From: JAWLFI01 sp964525165 | Lineage (GTDB): Bacteria; Bacteroidota; Bacteroidia; Chitinophagales; Saprospiraceae | Assembly: GCA_964525165.1 (NCBI GenBank) | Contig: CAZGGG010000049.1 | Span: 1 to 21,161, forward strand | Length of the DNA: 21,161 nucleotides | Direction of reading: 5' to 3' | Part shown: positions 15,689 to 21,161 of the stretch, in pieces | Numbering within the stretch: the first letter of the stretch is position 1 | Layout: the number at the start of each line of letters is the position of its first letter | Notes under the pieces: model-generated | What the model was told of the DNA's origin: nothing | Database searches by the model: none | Seen by the model: the letters and a program-made list of their open reading frames with translations, nothing else | Program-made: the position numbers and the translations under genes

Positions 15689-17224
15689 ATGAATACGGAC
15701 AAAAAAGCTTTTTTAATCATCTTAGATGGCTGGGGTATTGGACAGCGAAAAGAAGCAGATGCTATTTTAAATGCGCAGACCCCCTTCTTTGATCAGCTGA
15801 TGCAAACTGCTCCCCATGCCACCTTAACTACCTATGGTGAAGAAGTAGGTTTACCTGATGGTCAGATGGGAAACTCAGAAGTGGGTCACTTAAATATTGG
15901 TGCAGGCCGGATTGTCAATCAGGACTTGGTGAAGATCAATAAAGCATTCAGAGATGGTTCTTTTTTTAATCATCCGGTATGGCAGGATTTAATCGCTTCC
16001 GCAAAAGCAGGTCATCGCAAGATTCATTTAATGGGGCTTGCATCCGACGGAGGCGTACATGCACATATTGATCATTTGATTCAGATGATGGACTACTTGG
16101 GAAAGCAAGAGCCTGACCTTTCTTGTTATGTGCATGCATTCACAGATGGGAGAGATACCGACCCCAAAAGTGGCCTCGCATTCATAGAACGTATCATTCA
16201 GAAAGCTTCCGCATTTGATCATGTGGCACTAGCCAGCGTAATCGGACGATATTATTCCATGGATAGAGACCAAAGATGGGAAAGGATTCAAAAGGCATAT
16301 GATTTACTGACCCAAGGAGTGGGAGAGCCTTCCAATAGTATCACACAAACGATTCAATCGCGATATGCGGCCGGAGAAACAGATGAGTTCTTACTGCCCA
16401 TTTGGAATGCTGATGTGCCTAAAGAAGAGGGAACAATTCAGGAGGGGGATGTGGTACTCTTTTTCAACTTCAGAACCGATCGGCCTCGTCAAATTACACG
16501 TGCGCTGACGCAAGAATCCTTCCCTGAGGCCCAGATGAGTCCATTAACACTTGATTACTACACGATGACCCGTTATGATGAATCCTTTAAGGGTCTCCAT
16601 GTCATCTTTGAAAAAGATAATCTAATCAACACCATTGGTGAAGTACTAGCCAAAGAAGGAAAAACACAGGTCAGAATCGCAGAAACAGAAAAATACCCAC
16701 ACGTCACTTTCTTTTTTTCGGGAGGAAGGGAAACACCCTTTGACGGTGAAAGCAGAATACTTGTGAATTCACCTAAAGTAGCCACTTATGATCTACAGCC
16801 GGAAATGAGTGCGTTTGAGGTGAGCCGTTCTATCAATGAGAGAATGAAAGAAGAACAGCCGGATTTTATCTGTCTGAACTATGCCAACGCCGATATGGTG
16901 GGCCATACCGGTGTATTTGAAGCGGCAGTAAATGCAGCTGAAGCGGTAGATCAATGTCTGGCCACTAATGTTGAAACAGGTCTAAAATTAGGGTATGATT
17001 TCATCATTATTGCCGATCATGGCAACTCTGATTGTTTGATAAACGAAGATGGAAGTCCCAACACAGCTCATACGATGAACCCTGTTCCTATCATCTATGT
17101 CTCAAGTCATCCATCATCTCAAAAAATCCAAAATGGGATTTTAGCGGATGTCGCGCCCACTATATTATCATTGATGGGTATTGCCCCTCCGCCTGAAATG
17201 ACGGGTAAAAATTTGATCGCATGA
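15689..17224 (+). CDS. gpmI: 2,3-bisphosphoglycerate-independent phosphoglycerate mutase
   Basis: GpmI interconverts 3- and 2-phosphoglycerate in glycolysis and gluconeogenesis using two divalent metals, usually manganese. The metal-binding start ILDGWGIG has Asp13. The phosphorylated serine is Ser63 in QMGNSEVGHLNIGAGR. Other signatures are FTDGRDTDP (about 154), the substrate loop IGRYYSMDRDQRW, NFRTDRPRQITRAL, NYANADMVGHTG and IIADHGNSD near the C-terminus, followed by TAHTMNPVPI. The 511 residues match the family. An in-frame codon 60 nt upstream would lengthen the protein, but the ATG at 15689 is chosen because ILDGWGIG normally lies within about 15 residues of the start and the TACATTTG box lies downstream of the alternative start. 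The stop overlaps the next ATG (ATGA). Confidence 0.96.
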   Translation: MNTDKKAFLIILDGWGIGQRKEADAILNAQTPFFDQLMQTAPHATLTTYGEEVGLPDGQMGNSEVGHLNIGAGRIVNQDLVKINKAFRDGSFFNHPVWQDLIASAKAGHRKIHLMGLASDGGVHAHIDHLIQMMDYLGKQEPDLSCYVHAFTDGRDTDPKSGLAFIERIIQKASAFDHVALASVIGRYYSMDRDQRWERIQKAYDLLTQGVGEPSNSITQTIQSRYAAGETDEFLLPIWNADVPKEEGTIQEGDVVLFFNFRTDRPRQITRALTQESFPEAQMSPLTLDYYTMTRYDESFKGLHVIFEKDNLINTIGEVLAKEGKTQVRIAETEKYPHVTFFFSGGRETPFDGESRILVNSPKVATYDLQPEMSAFEVSRSINERMKEEQPDFICLNYANADMVGHTGVFEAAVNAAEAVDQCLATNVETGLKLGYDFIIIADHGNSDCLINEDGSPNTAHTMNPVPIIYVSSHPSSQKIQNGILADVAPTILSLMGIAPPPEMTGKNLIA

Positions 17225-17760
17225 AGCAAGCTATAATTCTAATAGGTGTTTTAGGACTCATAAGCTCATGTGGGGCGCCCGAAAATACTGAAGTCTCTGC
17301 GTCTTCGGGCTATTGGGAGCAATATTTTGCGGAAGCATTTCAAGATTTAGCTTCTTACAAAGCCGGCACTAAGAAAGTGACACTTGATGGAAAGATGGAA
17401 GAGCATTCTATCGAGTTAGATAGTGCTGCGTGGGCTCAAGAGCTTAGTTTCTTCACAAAAAACAATATGGACAAACCTTCATGGCAAGGATGGTTTACTA
17501 TAGATAGCACGACCATCCAGGACACGCTGATCATACAATACGAAAGACTAAAAGATAAGATTCCTGTTCAGCATGCCCTTATCAAAAAGTTGAATGGTCA
17601 AGTGATCTATTATGAACGTTTCCTGGAGCGTTCGAATCCGATCAGCGGCCTGCAAAGACGCCTTATTTTTGAATACCCCTATAGAGTTGAAATTGATAAC
17701 AAAGAGCAATTACTTTTTCTTTCAGACCACCATTTGAATATCGTCTACGAATGGGATTGA
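17221..17760 (+). CDS. Lipoprotein of unknown function
   Basis: The 179-residue product carries a lipoprotein signal, MKQAIILIGVLGLISSC, with the lipidated Cys at 17. After the lipobox is a hydrophilic, mostly beta-strand domain (about 30-179) with no catalytic motif I recognise; it ends VEIDNKEQLLFLSDHHLNIV, which looks like paired strands of a small barrel or sandwich. The ATG overlaps the gpmI stop by four bases (ATGA), so translation is probably coupled, although the functional link to glycolysis is not obvious. No Cys other than Cys17 is present. The function is unknown. Confidence 0.75.
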   Translation: MKQAIILIGVLGLISSCGAPENTEVSASSGYWEQYFAEAFQDLASYKAGTKKVTLDGKMEEHSIELDSAAWAQELSFFTKNNMDKPSWQGWFTIDSTTIQDTLIIQYERLKDKIPVQHALIKKLNGQVIYYERFLERSNPISGLQRRLIFEYPYRVEIDNKEQLLFLSDHHLNIVYEWD

Positions 17761-17787
17761 CATCTATCATTTTTATACGTAGCTTTC
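17757..17787 (+). promoter_or_regulatory. Candidate promoter for the SRPBCC-GyrI/LysM gene pair
   Basis: TTG at 17757-17759 and TAGCTTTC at 17780-17787 are separated by 20 nt. This fits the Bacteroidota pattern TTG-N17-23-TAnnTTTG with one mismatch in the last base. It lies 12 nt before the ATG at 17799. Confidence 0.4.
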
Positions 17788-17798
17788 GTTAAAATGCT

Positions 17799-18815
17799 AT
17801 GAAACTTTTAAAGCTGCTTATTTTCATATTGATGAGTGTCGTCGGATTTTTTGGTGTACTTATGCTGTTAGGTCCCAAAGGCGAGTCTTTTGAAAGGAGT
17901 ATCATTGTGCAGGCCCCTTCTCAACAAGTATTTGAGTATATCAATTCTCTGCAAGACCTTTCTAAATGGAATCCTTGGTCGGAGATGGATCCGGATATGA
18001 AAAAGAACTATGTGGGGGAAGAAGGCGCCATCGGTTCGAGTTATCATTGGGAAAGCGACCATCCCGACGTAGGGACAGGCAAGCAAACGCTAATGGAGAT
18101 TATACCGAACAAAGAAATTTCTACCCTTTTACAATTCACTGCGCCTTTCGAGTCTGAAAGTACCTCAAAAATTGAATTGAAACCTTTAGAAGGGGATCGA
18201 ACAGAGGTTAGCTGGAGTTTACAAACGAACTTTCCGCTCTTGCAAAGACCCATCTTCTTGTTTATGGATATCGAATCAGAAGTGGGCGCCAATTATGAAA
18301 AAGGTCTGGCCTCTTTACGAAAATTAATTGAGCGAGCGTCAGAAAATGCTGCCGTTATTGAAACGACCACCTTTGAAGAAACGCTCTTCCTTGTTCAAAA
18401 GGGATTTACGAGTATGGAGGAGTTTGATACCTATTTTACCCAAACCAGTGAAAACGTTACTCAATTAACAGAAGAATTCGGAATAGAAACGAGCGGTTCC
18501 CTATATGCTTTCTATTATAGTTGGGATACACTAGCACAAAAAAGTGAATTGGCTATTGGTTTTGCAATCAATGAGTTGCCATCACTACCAGAAGCTTTAG
18601 ATACGATAAGGATCCCCCGACATAATGCGTTTCTTTCTACGCATATTGGGGACTATTCGGCAATCGAAGACGTGCATGTTGCCATCAATCTCCATGCCGA
18701 CCAAAGGAATATAGCGCTAGAAATGCCCGCTATCGAACACTATGTCGTCGATCATAGAACAGAGGAGGACTCGACCCGATGGCTTACTGAAATTATTTAT
18801 TTAACCAAACCATAA
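17799..18815 (+). CDS. Membrane-anchored SRPBCC / GyrI-like (effector-binding) fusion protein
   Basis: The 338-residue protein starts with one hydrophobic helix (LLKLLIFILMSVVGFFGVLMLL, about residues 3-24, given here as a signal or anchor). The SRPBCC (START-like) ligand-binding domain follows (about 30-175), with VQAPSQQVFEYINSLQDLSKW and NPWSEMDPDMKK. A second domain (about 180-338) resembles the GyrI-like effector-binding fold (FEETLFLVQKGFTSMEEFDTY, ELAIGFAINELPSLPE, FLSTHIGDYSAIEDVHVAI, ending DSTRWLTEIIYLTKP). Family knowledge: such fusions occur in Bacteroidota and bind small hydrophobic or cationic ligands; no DNA-binding part is present here, so it is not a regulator of the usual MerR-GyrI type. 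The LysM gene begins 3 nt later. The ligand is unknown. Confidence 0.8.
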   Translation: MKLLKLLIFILMSVVGFFGVLMLLGPKGESFERSIIVQAPSQQVFEYINSLQDLSKWNPWSEMDPDMKKNYVGEEGAIGSSYHWESDHPDVGTGKQTLMEIIPNKEISTLLQFTAPFESESTSKIELKPLEGDRTEVSWSLQTNFPLLQRPIFLFMDIESEVGANYEKGLASLRKLIERASENAAVIETTTFEETLFLVQKGFTSMEEFDTYFTQTSENVTQLTEEFGIETSGSLYAFYYSWDTLAQKSELAIGFAINELPSLPEALDTIRIPRHNAFLSTHIGDYSAIEDVHVAINLHADQRNIALEMPAIEHYVVDHRTEEDSTRWLTEIIYLTKP

Positions 18816-18818
18816 AAA

Positions 18819-19202
18819 ATGAGTACAAAAAATAAGTACCAGTCCGTATTAGAACTAGGTGAATCCTTTGGCATTAAAGATGGATATGTCGAAGAAAAAG
18901 ACCTAGTTTTACACATAGGAGGAACGGCAGAAAATCAATACCAAAAAGACAGACTTTGGGACGAAATCAAACGCATTGGCGGAGAGCAACCTACCGATAT
19001 TCAGGCAGATATAAAGGTTGAAAATACAGATGTATACGCCGTACATACAGTAAAATCAGGTGAATCTCTTAGTAAGATTGCCAAGCATTATTATGGCGAT
19101 GCTATGAAGTATCCTCAGATATTTGAAGCGAATCGTGATCAGTTGAAAAATCCTGATGTGATTCATCCTGATCAGAAACTTAAGATTCCTAACCTGAGTT
19201 AG
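18819..19202 (+). CDS. BON-LysM protein, Kbp/YgaU-like
   Basis: The 127-residue product has a degenerate N-terminal BON-like part (about 8-65, with LVLHIGGTAENQYQKDRLWDEI) and a C-terminal LysM domain (about 73-125: YAVHTVKSGESLSKIAKHYYG, then YPQIFEANRDQLKNPDVI and HPDQKLKIP). The architecture and the IFEANRDQL...I.P.QKL motif match E. coli Kbp (YgaU), a cytoplasmic potassium-binding protein. There is no signal peptide, which fits a cytoplasmic protein rather than a peptidoglycan-binding one. It starts 3 nt after the SRPBCC-GyrI gene, so the two are co-transcribed, and a strong terminator follows 40 nt downstream. Kbp is about 149 residues, so this version is a little short. Potassium binding is inferred from family similarity only. 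Confidence 0.82.
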   Translation: MSTKNKYQSVLELGESFGIKDGYVEEKDLVLHIGGTAENQYQKDRLWDEIKRIGGEQPTDIQADIKVENTDVYAVHTVKSGESLSKIAKHYYGDAMKYPQIFEANRDQLKNPDVIHPDQKLKIPNLS

Positions 19203-19217
19203 AAGCTATCGAAAAGC

Positions 19218-19238
19218 AATCATTCTATTGGAATGATT
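19218..19238. repeat. Perfect hairpin upstream of the terminator
   Basis: AATCATTC-TATTG-GAATGATT forms a perfect 8-bp stem with a 5-nt loop, 15 nt after the LysM stop and just before the main terminator hairpin. It has no U-tract of its own and may assist RNA stability or termination. Confidence 0.6.
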
Positions 19239-19242
19239 AGAT

Positions 19243-19273
19243 AAAAAAAGCAGACTTATTGTCTGCTTTTTTT
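19243..19273. terminator. Symmetric rho-independent terminator between convergent genes
   Basis: A run of 7 A, the stem GCAGAC, the loop TTATT, the stem GTCTGC and a run of 7 T form a perfect symmetric hairpin. It can act on both strands: for the rightward LysM operon (40 nt after the stop) and for the leftward carbonic anhydrase gene (about 87 nt after its stop). Confidence 0.88.
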
Positions 19274-19359
19274 ATTCAATAATATTCATCCGAAGAATGA
19301 GGATACGAGCAGCTCGCTTTATATGAGCGAAAGGTCACTTAAGTGCTGCGAACCACAAA

Positions 19360-20091
19360 TTAACCCTCTAAGAAGTCTACTTTACCATTATCCATATCAT
19401 AGACTGCACCGACAATCTTAATCGCTCCGGCCTCTTCCATTTCTTTAAGAATAGGACTATGTGTACGAATCTGCTCCATAGTATTCCTGACATTGCTCTC
19501 GCACACCATATGCACGAATTCAGGGTTAGATGAAGATCGATCTCCTTCATAAGTCACAGATTCCACTGCCGGGCGAATTTTGGACAGCATAGGCGTTATA
19601 TTCCCAAGTTTCACATCATCTACAGCTGCTTTTACAGCTCCACAATGCTCATGCCCCATCACCAGAATAAGTTTTGATCCTGAGACTTTGCAAGCAAATT
19701 CCATACTCCCCAGAATATCTTCATTGACGAAATTACCAGCTACTCTTGCTACGAAAATATCGCCTATTCCCCGATCGAATACATCTTCAACCGGTACTCG
19801 ACTATCAACACAGGATAGAACGATTGCTTTAGGATACTGACCATGGGTGCTTTTCCTTACCTGTTCAGAATGGTTTCGAGCTGTAAGATCATTATTCATA
19901 AAGCGCTCGTTCCCTTCTCTAAATAATTGTATGACCCTTTCAGGCGTCAAGGCTTCCTGCTCTTCCTTCGTCATAACATGTTCAACGAGTCCTTCCATTT
20001 CTTCAATATTATCTTTATCAGAGTCATCCGTCACACCCTGACTGGTAGCTGCCATAAGTACAGAAAAAGCTGTGGATTGCATTCGTTTCAT
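19360..20091 (-). CDS. Beta-class carbonic anhydrase
   Basis: The enzyme hydrates CO2 to bicarbonate. The zinc site is complete: Cys94-Val-Asp96-Ser-Arg98 (CVDSR) and His147-x-x-Cys150 in GHEHCGAVKAA. Other family features are VARVAGNFV (about 114-122) and the C-terminal VGAVYDMDNGKVDFL. The 243 residues include a 40-residue N-terminal extension before the usual start of the domain (LTPERVIQLFREGNERF). Its first 19 residues are mildly hydrophobic and might be a weak export signal; an internal ATG at codon 40 (19974) would give a shorter cytosolic form. The chosen start uses the longest open reading. The gene faces the LysM operon across a bidirectional terminator. No close functional partner lies beside it. 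Confidence 0.92.
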   Translation of the reverse strand: MKRMQSTAFSVLMAATSQGVTDDSDKDNIEEMEGLVEHVMTKEEQEALTPERVIQLFREGNERFMNNDLTARNHSEQVRKSTHGQYPKAIVLSCVDSRVPVEDVFDRGIGDIFVARVAGNFVNEDILGSMEFACKVSGSKLILVMGHEHCGAVKAAVDDVKLGNITPMLSKIRPAVESVTYEGDRSSSNPEFVHMVCESNVRNTMEQIRTHSPILKEMEEAGAIKIVGAVYDMDNGKVDFLEG

Positions 20092-20203
20092 AAGGTTTGA
20101 ATTTACTTTACAATATAGTTTATGCTTTCAGTTTGGTGGTGAAATCTAATTAAAATGTAACATGAAATGGAAAAAGATGGTTAAAAGTCTGCATTAATGC
20201 CTT

Positions 20204-20721
20204 TTACTTGCACTCAAATGTCTCTCCTGAAGGAATACCTGGAGTGTTGGATGGGTTTAATTCAGAAGCAAACTCACATTGCTCCCAATTTTCCGGACAA
20301 TTTGAAGGCCCATCGAAGCCATAATTAAAAACAGCAATCTTGTTCTGAAACTGCTTGATGGTACCATCACTAAAGGTTACATCCATCAAGTAATCATAGT
20401 TTTTACNNNNNNNNNNGATATCTTGCTCATTATGCGCCCATCCCATTGAAATTCTGGATCATTAGAACTAAAAACAACCTTTTGTCCATCTTTGACTACA
20501 ACCGAGAACTCATCAATCTTACTGGTAGTAGTATGAACGTAGAATATATCATTTATACCATCTCCATTGGGCGTAAAAACATTGGGAATTATAATCCAAT
20601 TAGAATTAGCATCATGATAAGAATCATACTCTTCAGTGCAATAACAAGAGTCTTTGAGTTTCTCATCATTGCAAGCAAGTAGAAAAAAAGCAAAAATGAA
20701 CAAGAAGAAAATAGTCCGCAT
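20204..20721 (-). CDS. Lipoprotein with CHU_C/gliding-motility-type domain (split by gap)
   Basis: Two reading frames on either side of a 10-N gap form one gene. The N-terminal part has a lipoprotein signal (RTIFFLFIFAFFLLAC, Cys17) and a CHU_C-like domain: IPNVFTPNGDGINDIFYV, FSVVVKDGQKVVFSSND and FQWDGR. After the gap the domain closes with NYDYLMDVTFSDGTIKQF and FQNKIAVFNYG, followed by a Cys-containing tail of about 35 residues (SNCPENWEQCEF ... FECK). Family knowledge: CHU_C domains are C-terminal T9SS type B signals of large secreted proteins. Here the domain forms nearly the whole of a small lipoprotein, so it may be a surface or periplasmic domain and not a secretion tag. A TTG two codons upstream is also in frame, but the ATG at 20721 is preferred. 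The missing link is probably only a few residues. Confidence 0.75.
20407..20416. other. Assembly gap (10 N) within the CHU_C lipoprotein gene
   Basis: Ten Ns separate two halves of one domain. The frames differ by one phase as drawn, so the length is nominal. Confidence 0.98.
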
Positions 20722-20727
20722 AAGCAA

Positions 20728-21044
20728 AATTTTATCATAGATATAGACAAGTTAAGCTAATCAACTTAATTGAAAAAATAGAGGTTTCCGAAAGTACGGC
20801 TTTAGGCAACAGATTTTTAAGGGGATAGCAAGATTGGGAACACAAGTTCGCTACCGTCCATCCTTATACTAGACCAACATTTCTATTTCATATATTCCCT
20901 ATCCATCGCCCTCCCAGTTCTAGAGAAAAGAGAATTACAGCTCCCAGCTGCCAGAGATCCATCAATAAAAAAGGCCTGCAAACTTTACATTTGCAGGCCT
21001 TACCCTTAATTATACTTGCTAACCCCTTAGCTTGTTTCTTTTTC
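20728..21044. other. 317-nt intergenic region
   Basis: The region upstream of the CHU_C lipoprotein holds the minus-strand terminator of the next gene (20967-21001) in its right half. The left half is AT-rich with no clear promoter or ORF. I saw no RNA gene here. Confidence 0.6.
20967..21001 (-). terminator. Rho-independent terminator for the right-edge gene
   Basis: On the minus strand, a perfect 12-bp stem (AAGGCCTGCAAA / TTTGCAGGCCTT, loop 7 nt) is followed by six Ts. It lies 43 nt after the stop of the partial gene at 21045. The plus-strand side lacks a long T-run, so it acts leftward. Confidence 0.85.
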
Positions 21045-21161
21045 TTATTGCTTCGCAATCGTATAAGTTACCGTAATGGTCTCTCCTGAGTTGCTGATGT
21101 TCTCTGCATTTCTCAACATCAAATCATATTTGATATTCGCTCCTTGTCCGTTTCCATCACC
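21045..21161 (-). CDS. C-terminal fragment of an unidentified protein
   Basis: The window ends inside a minus-strand gene. Thirty-eight codons and a TAA stop are visible, encoding a beta-rich tail with NGQGANIKYDLMLRNAENIS and SGETITVTYTIAKQ. The alternating hydrophobic pattern (TITVTYTIA) fits a final beta strand of an Ig-like or exported domain. The stop is followed by a strong terminator, which supports a real gene end. The family was not recognised from this piece. Confidence 0.6.
   Translation of the reverse strand, partial: GDGNGQGANIKYDLMLRNAENISNSGETITVTYTIAKQ

Overview
The window is a piece of a Bacteroidota chromosome, most likely class Saprospiria (inference). Supporting signs are type IX secretion (T9SS) sorting domains, a TIGR02757-family protein, TAnnTTTG-like -7 promoter boxes, few strong Shine-Dalgarno sites, and a fibre gene with collagen repeats and a peptidase S74 chaperone beside a sigma factor/TPR-CHAT cluster. 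Four N runs (5655-5664, 12605-12614, 14219-14318, 20407-20416) show it is a scaffold from a draft or metagenome assembly. Each run breaks or ends a gene, so their lengths should be treated as nominal.

Layout. 68-2062 (+): a PQQ/BamB-like beta-propeller lipoprotein and a YhhN-family membrane protein. 2155-7175 (+): the conserved translation/transcription operon rimP-nusA-infB. infB is interrupted just before its GTPase P-loop by about 400 bp of unrelated, membrane-protein-like sequence that runs into a 10-N gap. This is best read as an assembly chimera. 7213-7986 (+): a TIGR02757 protein whose stop interlocks with the convergent CHAT gene.

15496-7983 (-): five genes in one direction. In transcription order they are a small T9SS-sorted protein, a large fibre-like protein (collagen repeats, about 18 ten-residue repeats, S74 chaperone), an ECF-type sigma factor, a one-TM anti-sigma-like protein, and a 1042-residue TPR-CHAT (caspase-like) protein with a signal sequence and a C-terminal membrane anchor. 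The last three are separated by 3 and 5 nt. The layout suggests an envelope signalling module in which an exported caspase-like protease acts near the periplasmic face of an anti-sigma factor. This is the most interesting biology in the window.

15689-19202 (+): gpmI, overlapping a lipoprotein gene by 4 nt, then a membrane-anchored SRPBCC-GyrI fusion and a BON-LysM (Kbp/YgaU-like) protein, ended by a strong symmetric terminator. 20091-19360 (-): beta-carbonic anhydrase. 20721-20204 (-): a lipoprotein carrying a CHU_C/gliding-motility-type domain, broken by a gap. 21161-21045 (-): the last 38 codons of an unidentified gene with a clear terminator.

No rRNA, tRNA, CRISPR array or insertion sequence was recognised.
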